Source of the DNA: JAKLHL01 sp964411885
GTDB taxonomy: Bacteria; Bdellovibrionota; JAFGOL01
NCBI GenBank assembly: GCA_964411885.1
Contig: CAYPMK010000008.1
Location: 1-46,482 of the forward strand
Length of the DNA stretch: 46,482 bases
Reading direction: 5' to 3'
Shown: one piece after another, positions 1 to 7,272 of the stretch
Position numbering within the stretch: the stretch's first letter is position 1
How the letters are laid out: each line of letters opens with the position of its first letter
Made by a program: the position numbers and the translations under genes
Notes under the pieces: generated by a model
Told to the model about the DNA's origin: nothing
Databases searched by the model: none
Seen by the model: the letters and a program-made list of their open reading frames with translations, nothing else

Positions 1-3
1 GAT

Positions 4-79
4 TGGCGTCCCCAGCGGGAATCGAACCCGCGTCGCCGCCGTGAAAGGGCGGTGTCCTAGGCCGCTAGACGATAGGGAC
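4..79 (-). tRNA. tRNA-Glu (UUC)
   Basis: Read on the minus strand this is a complete 76-nt cloverleaf. The 7-bp acceptor stem begins GTCCC, the anticodon stem CCGCC/GGCGG encloses the loop CTTTCAC (anticodon TTC), the T-arm is GCGGGTTCGATTCCCGC, and a genome-encoded CCA lies at positions 4-6. It decodes glutamate. It lies 17 bases downstream of the tRNA-Lys gene on the same strand and is probably cotranscribed with it. It is much more GC-rich than the surrounding DNA, as expected for a structural RNA in an AT-rich genome. Confidence 0.97.
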
Positions 80-96
80 GACCATGGATAAAAAAG

Positions 97-172
97 TGGT
101 GAGTCGTAATGGACTCGAACCATTGACCCTCTCCTTAAAAGGGAGATGCTCTACCAACTGAGCTAACGACCC
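97..172 (-). tRNA. tRNA-Lys (UUU)
   Basis: This is a complete 76-nt cloverleaf on the minus strand. Acceptor GGGTCGT pairs with ACGACTC with one G-U. The D-arm contains AGCTCAGTTGGTAGAGC. The anticodon stem TCTCC/GGAGA holds loop CTTTTAA, giving anticodon TTT, and the T-loop is TTCGAGT. CCA is encoded at 97-99. It is the first gene of a two-tRNA unit with tRNA-Glu. Confidence 0.97.
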
Positions 173-186
173 ACAAACAAGCGGAG

Positions 187-215
187 AAACTAACAAAAGG
201 CTTTAATCATGTCAA
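187..215 (-). promoter_or_regulatory. Probable sigma-70 promoter of the tRNA-Lys/tRNA-Glu unit
   Basis: On the minus strand a perfect TTGACA (210-215) is followed after 17 bases by TAGTTT (187-192). The predicted transcription start is near 180, about 8 bases before the tRNA-Lys 5' end at 172. The -35 box is consensus and the -10 box is weak. Assignment is by motif and position only. Confidence 0.55.
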
Positions 216-269
216 TAATTTAATTCCTTTGATATAAGGGGGGTAAGCAGTTATTGGAGGGATACTTAG

Positions 270-965
270 ATGCTTAAAGATGTAACAAGACTTAAAGCCA
301 GTATTATAGAGGTTTCTAAGTTAATGAACAGCAAGGGCTTTATTTGTGCCACAGACGGAAATATAAGTATAAAACTTGCAAAAGACAGGTTCCTTATAAC
401 CCCAAGTGGTATTAATAAGGCTTTTATGAAGGTTTCTGATCTTATAGTAATAGACAGCAAAGCCAAGGTCGTGTCTGGTAACAAAAAATTTAAACCATCC
501 AGCGAATATAGGATGCATCTAAAAGTATACGAAATGAGGCCAGATGTTAATGCTGTTATCCACTCCCACCCTCCTTATATTACTGCCTACACAATAGCTG
601 GGGCTGGTTTACCTAGCAATATACTTCCAGAACTTGTTCTAACTATGGGCGCAATACCTATTACAACGTATTCAACTCCAACTAGCCCAGACAATGCCAA
701 GATAATAGAAAATCATATAAAGGATTATGACGCGGTTGTGTTAAAAAGACATGGGCTTATAACTATTGGTGAAGATGTTTATAGCGCCTATAACAAATTA
801 GAAAAAATAGAGCATGCTGCACTTACGGGTGTTATAGCAAAGATCATGGGTGGGTCTAATCCTTTGCCTAAGAATGAAACAGAAAGGTTACTCGACATGG
901 GGAAAGAACTAGGTTTTCTAAGTGATAACTGCGTTACTGTATGTAAAAAGAACCTGAATGGTTAA
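270..965 (+). CDS. Class II aldolase (AraD/FucA family)
   Basis: This is a zinc-dependent class II aldolase of 231 aa, the usual size for L-fuculose-1-phosphate aldolases and L-ribulose-5-phosphate 4-epimerases. Zinc ligands H98 and H100 (HSHPP) and H161 (KRHGL) and the catalytic acid E79 have the same spacings as E. coli FucA E73/H92/H94/H155. The active-site metal centre is therefore intact. The exact sugar phosphate is not readable from sequence; methylthioribulose-phosphate or fuculose-phosphate cleavage are both possible. The start is supported by GGAGG about 10 bases upstream. Its stop overlaps the convergent phosphodiesterase gene by four bases. No sugar kinase or transporter is adjacent, so the pathway cannot be inferred from context. 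Confidence 0.85.
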   Translation: MLKDVTRLKASIIEVSKLMNSKGFICATDGNISIKLAKDRFLITPSGINKAFMKVSDLIVIDSKAKVVSGNKKFKPSSEYRMHLKVYEMRPDVNAVIHSHPPYITAYTIAGAGLPSNILPELVLTMGAIPITTYSTPTSPDNAKIIENHIKDYDAVVLKRHGLITIGEDVYSAYNKLEKIEHAALTGVIAKIMGGSNPLPKNETERLLDMGKELGFLSDNCVTVCKKNLNG

Positions 966-1381
966 ATAAATATTATTCTTGCATCAAGCAGGTTATTGTC
1001 TACGTCTAATAAGGCAACAGAGCTTGAAGCTTTACCCGGGTTTATATGAAGTTTTCCGGTTTCTCTTTTTATTAATGGAGTATGTGTGTGTCCCTGTATT
1101 ACTATGTCAACAGCCCCGGCGTTGTATGAGTCTTTGTGTGATAAATGAAATTTGTATCCGTATTCTTCAAACACTGTTTGTTTTGGATATTTTAATGCTA
1201 GTTCGTGAGTATCCATGTTCCCGTGTACTGCAACAACTCTGCAAATAGAGCTTAATTCAGTTATTATGTCGTCGTTGCCTATATCACCTGCATGTATTAT
1301 AAGATCTACACCACTAAAAATGTTAAACACCTTGGATGGTAAACTTCCATGTGTATCTGATATTATTCCTATCTTTAACAT
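962..1381 (-). CDS. YfcE/MJ0936-type metallophosphoesterase
   Basis: This is a 139-aa calcineurin-like phosphoesterase, somewhat shorter than the usual 155-180 aa. The dinuclear metal-binding motifs are present in order: SDTHG near residue 8, HAGDIG near 30, a VHGNMD block near 52, and GHTHTP near 96. Such enzymes hydrolyse phosphodiesters; the physiological substrate is rarely known. A GGGGAG ribosome site sits 8 bases before the ATG. It diverges from nrdD across a 179-bp region and converges on the aldolase gene with overlapping stops. Confidence 0.85.
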   Translation of the reverse strand: MLKIGIISDTHGSLPSKVFNIFSGVDLIIHAGDIGNDDIITELSSICRVVAVHGNMDTHELALKYPKQTVFEEYGYKFHLSHKDSYNAGAVDIVIQGHTHTPLIKRETGKLHINPGKASSSVALLDVDNNLLDARIIFI

Positions 1382-1560
1382 TGAAAAAACTCCCCTATTT
1401 TGTCAACCTTATTTTATCATGTTATTTTTGTATTTAAATCATTTTTATTTCATTTCAAATACTTATGTGTTTTTATAAAAAAATATTCAGCCTCTAATAA
1501 TAATCTGGAATGGGAAATCTAAAAAGTGTAAGATTTACGTTACGGGTTATGGGGGTATAG

Positions 1561-3681
1561 ATGTTAAACAATACAAATTCGAGTGCATTGTTGTCTGTTG
1601 TTAAGAGGGACGGCACAGTAGTTCCTTTTGATGAGTCTAAAGTTATTGAGGCTATTTTTAAAGCAGCAAAGGCTGTTGGCGGTAAAGATGACAAATTAGC
1701 TAAACATGTTGCATATCATGTACATGCAATCCTTAGTCAAAGGCATGCGACAAGATCTATGCCTAATGTAGAAGAGATACAAGACCTTGTAGAAAAAACA
1801 CTTATAGAACTTGGGCATGCTAAAACAGCAAAAGCCTATATTCTTTATAGAGAACAAAGAAGAAAAATACGTGAATCCAAAAATTTTATTATGGATTCAC
1901 TAGAAATAATAGACGAGTACCTTGGCAAAGATGACTGGAGAATAAAAGAGAATAGCAACATGGGCTATTCTTTGCAGGGTCTTCATAACTATATTTCTTC
2001 TAAAGTTTCTGCGCTTTATTGGTTGAATAAGATATATCCTACAGAGATAAGAGAAGCACACAGTGAAGGAGAAATCCATATTCATGACCTAGGACAGATC
2101 AGCACTTATTGTTGTGGCTGGGACCTAAAGGACCTTTTGCTTAAAGGTTTTATGGGTAGTTATGGGCAAGTACAAAGTAAACCAGCTAAACATTTTAGGG
2201 CGGCACTTGGCCAAATAGTTAACTTTTTCTATACACTACAGGGAGAATCAGCTGGGGCTCAAGCTTTTTCTAATTTTGATACATATCTTGCCCCTTTTGT
2301 TAGGTACGACAATCTTACATACCCAGAAGTCAAACAGGCTATGCAAGAATTTGTGTTCAACATGAACGTTCCAACGAGGGTTGGTTTTCAAACGCCCTTT
2401 ACTAATATAACCATGGACCTAGAGGTTCCTTCTACTCACAAAGACGAGCCTGTGGTTTGGGGTGGAACTCTTCATCCAACAGATACATACAAAGACTTCC
2501 ATAAAGAGATGATAATGATCAACAGGGCTTTTTGTGAAGTATTAATGGCTGGAGACGCTATGGGAAGGATCTTTTCTTTTCCTATACCAACCTACAATAT
2601 AACAAAAGATTTTGAGTGGAATAATCCTGAATATGAATTTCTTTGGGATATGACTAAGAAATATGGGATACCCTATTTTTCTAACTATGTTAACAGCGAA
2701 ATGAAACCAGAAGATGCTAGATCTATGTGTTGTAGACTTAGACTTGATAATAGAGAGCTTGTTGCAAGGGGTGGAGGGCTTTTTGGTTCTAATCCAATGA
2801 CTGGCTCTATAGGTGTTGTCACTATAAATATGCCAAGGGTAGCTTACCTTTCTAATGACGAAAATGAATTTAAAGAAAGATTGTTAAGGCTAATGGATCT
2901 TGCAAAAGATTCTTTGGAGATAAAAAGAAAAGTTTTGGATAAACTAATGGATCATAATTTATATCCAGTCTCTAAAATATATCTTGAGCCAATAAAAGAA
3001 CATCATGGTAGTTGTTGGGCCAATCATTTTTCTACTATCGGTCTTGTGGGAATGAATGAAGCGTGCCTTAATCTTTTTGGCGAACCGATAACGACTAAAA
3101 AAGGTCATGATTTTGCAAAAGACATACTTGTGTTTATGAGAGAAAAAATGAGGGAATATCAGATAAACACAAAACATCTTTATAATCTTGAGGCTACTCC
3201 TGCAGAAGGTACTTCTTATAGGCTCGCTCAACTTGATAAGAAAAAATATCCAGAAATAATATCACAAGGCAAGGATGTTCCTTTCTACACCAATTCAACA
3301 CACCTTCCGGTTAACTTTACTAACGATATCTTTGAAGCATTAAAACTTCAGGATGATCTACAAACACAATATACAGGGGGCACAGTACTACATGGTTTTG
3401 TAGGTGAAGCGATGTCTTCTTCTGAGTCATGTAAAAATCTTATAAGGAAGATAACTTCTAATTTCCATCTTCCATATTTTACTATATCGCCAACGTTTAC
3501 TGTTTGTTCTAATCATGGCTATATAAATGGACGACACGATAAGTGTCCTCAAGATAATGGTTCTTGTGATACAGAAGTTTTCTCTAGGGTGGTTGGCTTT
3601 TATAGACCAGTAAGACAGTGGAATAAAGGCAAACAAGAGGAGTTTGAATTAAGAGAAACCTATAACATGAGCCGTGTATAG
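1561..3681 (+). CDS. nrdD: Anaerobic ribonucleoside-triphosphate reductase (class III)
   Basis: NrdD makes deoxyribonucleotides from ribonucleoside triphosphates without oxygen, using a glycyl radical installed by NrdG. The 706-aa protein has an N-terminal ATP-cone (about residues 12-105, starting VVKRDGTVVPF), the PFL-like barrel, and a C-terminal radical motif RVVGFY with the radical glycine at about G679. Just before it lies the zinc-knuckle region. The first half is C-x2-H (CSNH) and the second C-x6-C (CPQDNGSC), rather than two plain CxxC pairs. nrdG follows after two bases. It is strong evidence for an anaerobic or facultative lifestyle. The start is weakly supported by a GGGGG stretch. 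Confidence 0.95.
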   Translation: MLNNTNSSALLSVVKRDGTVVPFDESKVIEAIFKAAKAVGGKDDKLAKHVAYHVHAILSQRHATRSMPNVEEIQDLVEKTLIELGHAKTAKAYILYREQRRKIRESKNFIMDSLEIIDEYLGKDDWRIKENSNMGYSLQGLHNYISSKVSALYWLNKIYPTEIREAHSEGEIHIHDLGQISTYCCGWDLKDLLLKGFMGSYGQVQSKPAKHFRAALGQIVNFFYTLQGESAGAQAFSNFDTYLAPFVRYDNLTYPEVKQAMQEFVFNMNVPTRVGFQTPFTNITMDLEVPSTHKDEPVVWGGTLHPTDTYKDFHKEMIMINRAFCEVLMAGDAMGRIFSFPIPTYNITKDFEWNNPEYEFLWDMTKKYGIPYFSNYVNSEMKPEDARSMCCRLRLDNRELVARGGGLFGSNPMTGSIGVVTINMPRVAYLSNDENEFKERLLRLMDLAKDSLEIKRKVLDKLMDHNLYPVSKIYLEPIKEHHGSCWANHFSTIGLVGMNEACLNLFGEPITTKKGHDFAKDILVFMREKMREYQINTKHLYNLEATPAEGTSYRLAQLDKKKYPEIISQGKDVPFYTNSTHLPVNFTNDIFEALKLQDDLQTQYTGGTVLHGFVGEAMSSSESCKNLIRKITSNFHLPYFTISPTFTVCSNHGYINGRHDKCPQDNGSCDTEVFSRVVGFYRPVRQWNKGKQEEFELRETYNMSRV

Positions 3682-3683
3682 AA

Positions 3684-4349
3684 TTGCAGATAGCAGGAGT
3701 ACAAAAGACAAGTTTAATAGATTTTCCTAATAAGATATCTACAGTTCTGTTTACAATAGGCTGTAATATGAAGTGTCCTTATTGTCATAATAAACAAATA
3801 TCTTTTGATTTTGTTTGTCCACCACAGCCGATGTTAATGAGTGATATCTTTTCTTTAATACAAGAAAGAATGGGGTTTATAGACGGTATATCTATTAGTG
3901 GAGGAGAACCAACGATACAAAAAGACCTTTTGGATTTTTGCGTTGAAGTAAAAAAGAGATTTGAACTTTTGATAAAAGTAGACACTAACGGATCTAACCC
4001 CGAAGTTGTAAACGAGTTAATAAAAAATAAATTAGTAAATTATTTTGCTCTTGATATAAAAACATCTTTTAAACGCTATAAAGAGTCTTTAGGCGTTGAT
4101 GGCACGAAGATCTTGAAAAGTTATAACATAATAAAAGATTCTGGTGTTGATTATGAACTAAGGATGACCTGTTATCCTGATTTTATAAATACAGAGGTAA
4201 TAGATGAGCTTTTACCGTACCTTAATTATAGAGATAGATTATTTATACAAAAATGTAATAACGAGAATACCTATGATGTGGGCCAACTTGAATTATTCCA
4301 GAATATCTTTAAAGAACAAGGTTATGGTCAAACAGGACTTAGATTTTGA
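3684..4349 (+). CDS. nrdG: Anaerobic ribonucleotide reductase activating protein
   Basis: This 221-aa radical-SAM enzyme generates the glycyl radical on NrdD. The iron-sulfur motif GCNMKCPYCHN (C-x3-C-x2-C) is at about residues 27-37, preceded by the family's conserved N-terminal block SLIDFPNKISTVLFT, and a glycine-rich SISGGEP SAM-binding motif follows. The chosen start is a TTG two bases after the nrdD stop, because the conserved N-terminus begins immediately after it; no good ribosome site is visible, so translation may be coupled to nrdD. The type is the pyruvate-formate-lyase-activase-like NrdG2 found in many strict anaerobes. Confidence 0.9.
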   Translation: MQIAGVQKTSLIDFPNKISTVLFTIGCNMKCPYCHNKQISFDFVCPPQPMLMSDIFSLIQERMGFIDGISISGGEPTIQKDLLDFCVEVKKRFELLIKVDTNGSNPEVVNELIKNKLVNYFALDIKTSFKRYKESLGVDGTKILKSYNIIKDSGVDYELRMTCYPDFINTEVIDELLPYLNYRDRLFIQKCNNENTYDVGQLELFQNIFKEQGYGQTGLRF

Positions 4350-4364
4350 TAGATTACAGTTTTT

Positions 4365-4538
4365 TTACTGTTCTTGTATTAAAGCTGTCAATGTTCTGAT
4401 GTTGTGTTCTTCCTTGTGGCTGTTTGGTAATCTTTTTCGTCTTATGGTTATTTCTTGTTTCTTCTCCTGCTCTAAGCTTTCTTCTAACATCTGTTCTCTT
4501 AGTCTTCTTATTATATCAAAAAATAATACCTCATTCAT
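4365..4538 (-). CDS. Small hypothetical protein, 57 aa, highly charged
   Basis: This is a short minus-strand reading frame that begins MNEVLFFDIIRRLREQ and ends ALIQEQ. It has a near-perfect Shine-Dalgarno site (GGGGAGGTG, core GGAGG six bases before the ATG), much stronger than chance. The protein is predicted mostly helical and rich in Glu, Lys and Arg, with no membrane segment. I do not recognise a family. It converges on nrdG with 15 bases between stops. A short ACAGT/ACTGT stem around the stop could be a weak terminator. It diverges from the HTH-KARI gene across about 125 bp, so it may share regulation with the CoA operon. Confidence 0.6.
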   Translation of the reverse strand: MNEVLFFDIIRRLREQMLEESLEQEKKQEITIRRKRLPNSHKEEHNIRTLTALIQEQ

Positions 4539-4625
4539 TTGGCACCTCCCCTTTATGCTTTAATATTAAATGCTTAGTAAGAATTTTGTGTTGAGGCTTG
4601 GTGAATGTTTTGTGATTTGAATGGC

Positions 4626-4652
4626 TTGACACCCTTTCTTTATGGGTATAGT
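4626..4652 (+). promoter_or_regulatory. Probable promoter of the coenzyme A operon
   Basis: A consensus -35 TTGACA (4626-4631) is followed after 15 bases by TATAGT (4647-4652), five of six matches to the -10 consensus. The spacer is shorter than the ideal 17. Transcription would start near 4659, only a few bases before the ATG at 4664, and there is no Shine-Dalgarno site. The transcript is therefore predicted to be nearly leaderless. Confidence 0.55.
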
Positions 4653-4664
4653 TAGGTATACCTA
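4645..4664 (+). promoter_or_regulatory. Putative operator: direct GGTATA repeat plus 12-bp palindrome
   Basis: TAGGTATACCTA at 4653-4664 is a perfect 12-bp palindrome that ends on the first base of the start codon. A further GGTATA at 4645-4650 lies exactly 10 bp upstream of the GGTATA inside the palindrome, so both half-sites face the same side of the helix. The element covers the -10 box and the predicted start of transcription. A bound protein would block RNA polymerase. The obvious candidate ligand is the MerR-type domain of the gene it precedes. This is inference from position. Confidence 0.5.
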
Positions 4665-5785
4665 TGAACAAAGAATATAAAGGACCTTATTACAACTCCT
4701 CTGAATTAGCGCGTCTTGTGGGTGTTTCAAAAAACACACTTATAAGATGGGAAGAAGAAGGTGTTATTCCTGCGCCACTTAGGGATGGTAGAGGGTGGAG
4801 AGTTTGGACCAAAGACGTACTTGAAAAGATCATAGAAATAAAAAAATCTAAAGAATTAAAAAAAACTCCGATACTACTTACTGAAAAGAACAAGTTAAGG
4901 GTTAATATAATTGGTTATGGTAATCAGGCTCTTGTTTGGGCAAAAAACATGAGGGACTCTGGCGTTTTTGTTACAATACTATTAAGAAACAATAGTTCTT
5001 CTATAAGGAAAGCCTCTAACGATGGTTTTGAAGTACAAAATATTAAAGATGCTTTTTTAAATTCTATTGGAGGTGTTTTTTGTCTTCTTATACCAGATGA
5101 AGAACATAAAGATTTTTTCAAAATTTATTCTAAATATATAAAACCAGAATTTATATTTGTTTTTGCTCATGGATTTAGCATTGGTTATCAAGGCATAGAG
5201 TTGAATGCGGGCAAAATACTGCTTGCGCCTAAGGCTGTGGCTAAAGTAATGAGATTGAATTATCTTGATGGAAAATATACCCCGGTAGTTAGTTCGTGTG
5301 ATACTAAAAAAGAAAAAGAAATACTTGTCCAGCTTGCAGGAGCACTAAAGCTAGGTCCCATCATAGAATCTTCTTTTATAGAAGAAACGATATCTGATCT
5401 TTTTACAGAACAAATGATAATTTGTGGAGGAGTACCAGCACTTATTGTCGAAACATTCAATATGTTGAAAAAGAGAGGTGTTTCAGAAAAGATAGCACTC
5501 CAAGAATGTCTTTATGAACTTTCTTACATGCTTGAGGTCATAAAAGAAAAGGGAATACAAGGTATGTATGAAGCAATAAGTCCTGTTGCTAAGGCTGGTG
5601 GTCTTAAGATTTGGCAGGAAATGGAAAAAGGGACAGCCATGTCTAAGATAATGGACGAGGCTTTTGATAATATAGAGAGTAAAAAATTTCTTTCTGTCCT
5701 TCAGAAAGAAAGTAAAAATAACATTTCTGAAAAAATAAAGAAAAGGTCAAAGGATTTTGATTCTGCAGTAGCAGAGTGGAGGTGA
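4664..5785 (+). CDS. MerR-type HTH fused to ketol-acid reductoisomerase-like dehydrogenase (candidate ketopantoate reductase/regulator)
   Basis: The 373-aa protein has two parts. Residues about 9-62 form a MerR-type winged helix-turn-helix (SSELARLVGVSKNTLIRWEEEGV). Residues about 78-373 resemble class I ketol-acid reductoisomerase (IlvC): nucleotide-binding GYGNQ (84-88), LLIPDE, FAHGF with H169, APK with K190, DLFTEQ with D245/E249, ECLYE with E281/E285, and S306. Spacings of the D/E/E/E/S set match class I IlvC. The GPGH segment after the lysine is replaced by AVAKVM, which suggests altered substrate choice. It opens an operon with panB, coaX, coaBC, panC and panD that lacks panE. IlvC is known to reduce ketopantoate in some bacteria, so I infer that role, with possible autoregulation. 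Measured activity could instead be acetohydroxyacid reduction or none. Confidence 0.75.
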   Translation: MNKEYKGPYYNSSELARLVGVSKNTLIRWEEEGVIPAPLRDGRGWRVWTKDVLEKIIEIKKSKELKKTPILLTEKNKLRVNIIGYGNQALVWAKNMRDSGVFVTILLRNNSSSIRKASNDGFEVQNIKDAFLNSIGGVFCLLIPDEEHKDFFKIYSKYIKPEFIFVFAHGFSIGYQGIELNAGKILLAPKAVAKVMRLNYLDGKYTPVVSSCDTKKEKEILVQLAGALKLGPIIESSFIEETISDLFTEQMIICGGVPALIVETFNMLKKRGVSEKIALQECLYELSYMLEVIKEKGIQGMYEAISPVAKAGGLKIWQEMEKGTAMSKIMDEAFDNIESKKFLSVLQKESKNNISEKIKKRSKDFDSAVAEWR

Positions 5786-5786
5786 T

Positions 5787-6545
5787 ATGTATCCGGGAAA
5801 TATATCGTCTAAAAAAGGCACTCATAAAATAACCATGCTCACAGCTTATGATTATTCAATGGCTGGTATTTTGGATCAAACAGATATTGATATGATTCTT
5901 GTTGGTGATTCGCTGGGTAATGTTGTTCTTGGTCACAAAGATACTATCGCTGTTACTCTTAATGACATGATACATCATGCTAAAGCTGTAGTGAAAGGTG
6001 CCCCAAATAAAATAATAATAGTGGATATGCCTTTCATGAGCATATCAATGGGTCTTGAAAGGTCTTTAGAGAACGTCATGAACGTTATGCAGAGCACCGG
6101 AGCACACGGAGTTAAAATAGAAGGTGGCAAAGAACACATAGAGCTTATAAAAACATTAGGTAAAGCTGGTGTGCCTGTGATGGGACACTTGGGCTTAACA
6201 CCACAAAGCTATTTAAAACTTGGTGGATATAAAATGCAGGGTAATACTCAAAGATCTGCAGAACATATTATGGGTGATGCAAAAGCTTTAGAAGAGGCTG
6301 GAGTATTTAGTATAGTTCTTGAATGTGTTAATGAAGAATTATCCAAAGCTATAACGTTGGAGATAAGTGTGCCAACCATTGGTATAGGTTCTGGTGCAGC
6401 TACAGATGGTCAGGTTTTGGTAATAAATGATCTTATCGGGCTTACTACCTCAAAAGTGCCATCTTTTGTTAAGCCAAAACTAGACCTTAAACAAGATATT
6501 AAAAAAGCTGTTAATGTTTTCTGTGATGAAGTAAGAGGGAAATAA
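5787..6545 (+). CDS. panB: 3-methyl-2-oxobutanoate hydroxymethyltransferase
   Basis: PanB transfers a one-carbon unit from methylenetetrahydrofolate to 2-oxoisovalerate to give ketopantoate, the first step of pantothenate synthesis. The 252-aa protein has the family blocks TAYDYSMAG (N-terminus), the metal-binding DMILVGDSLGNV, DMPFMS, VKIEGG and MGHLGLTPQ, and IGSGAATDGQVLV near the C-terminus. Its length is normal. It starts two bases after the HTH-KARI stop with GTGGAGGTG as ribosome site, so the two are cotranscribed. The product ketopantoate is the proposed substrate of that upstream enzyme. Confidence 0.95.
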   Translation: MYPGNISSKKGTHKITMLTAYDYSMAGILDQTDIDMILVGDSLGNVVLGHKDTIAVTLNDMIHHAKAVVKGAPNKIIIVDMPFMSISMGLERSLENVMNVMQSTGAHGVKIEGGKEHIELIKTLGKAGVPVMGHLGLTPQSYLKLGGYKMQGNTQRSAEHIMGDAKALEEAGVFSIVLECVNEELSKAITLEISVPTIGIGSGAATDGQVLVINDLIGLTTSKVPSFVKPKLDLKQDIKKAVNVFCDEVRGK

Positions 6546-6547
6546 TT

Positions 6548-7270
6548 GTGGCCGTTTATATAGAAGTAGGAAATACCAATGTTAAGGTAATGGATGAGAA
6601 AATGTTTATACATTCTTTGCCTACAAGTGCCTACGCAGTAGAACATCTTACAGATATAACAAGTGGTGTCAGCGAGGTCGTAGTTACTGGAGTTGTTCCA
6701 GGCAAGGTTAATGACATTGCGTTGCACTTTAAAAATATTGGTAAAAGAGCTACTATATTAAATAATCGTTCAAGATTTTCTTTTAAACATAATGTTGATG
6801 GAGTTGGTGTTGATAGATTAATAGCAATAGAAGGTGCTCTTACTTTAATGGATCCACCATTTGTCGTTATAGATGCTGGTACAGCCATAACAGTTGATTT
6901 CGTAATAAAACAGGATGGTGTCTCTGTTTTTAAAGGTGGTGTGATAATTCCCGGATTTGAACTTTGTTTTAAATCTCTAAATGATTATACTTGCATGCTT
7001 CCTCGTCTTAAACCAATGGATCCAAAAGGGACGTACGGCCAAGACACAATGAATGCAATGAATTGTGGTATATGTCTTACTCTTTCATCTGGGGTAAAAC
7101 ACATAATAAATACTACAGAGCTTTCTTTTGGAGTATCTAATATACCTGTTGTTATAACTGGTGGAGCAGGGAAATTTATGGGAGAACTTTTAAACTCTAA
7201 ACATGAGTATGTAGAGAATCTTATCTTTAGAGGGATGATGAATGTTTACAACAGTACTAAAGGGGGATGA
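6548..7270 (+). CDS. coaX: Type III pantothenate kinase
   Basis: CoaX phosphorylates pantothenate to 4'-phosphopantothenate, the first step from pantothenate to CoA. The 240-aa protein has the ASKHA-fold phosphate motif EVGNTNVK at the N-terminus, GVDRLIAIEGA, and DAGTAITVD followed by GGVIIPG, which are typical of type III enzymes. These are not inhibited by CoA, so feedback control would have to occur elsewhere, for example at the operon promoter. The start is a GTG two bases after panB with GAGGG upstream. The C-terminus overlaps coaBC. Confidence 0.92.
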   Translation: MAVYIEVGNTNVKVMDEKMFIHSLPTSAYAVEHLTDITSGVSEVVVTGVVPGKVNDIALHFKNIGKRATILNNRSRFSFKHNVDGVGVDRLIAIEGALTLMDPPFVVIDAGTAITVDFVIKQDGVSVFKGGVIIPGFELCFKSLNDYTCMLPRLKPMDPKGTYGQDTMNAMNCGICLTLSSGVKHIINTTELSFGVSNIPVVITGGAGKFMGELLNSKHEYVENLIFRGMMNVYNSTKGG

Positions 7271-7272
7271 CG

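Noticed and set aside
4204..4563. 119-aa plus-strand frame downstream of nrdG
   Set aside because: It starts inside nrdG, has no ribosome site and a composition unlike neighbouring proteins. The opposite strand holds a small gene with a strong Shine-Dalgarno.
4664..5785. Ordinary ilvC for branched-chain amino acid synthesis
   Set aside because: No ilvB, ilvN, ilvD or leu genes are adjacent, the protein carries a DNA-binding domain, and the GPGH segment of IlvC is missing. The pantothenate context fits better, although this has not been tested.
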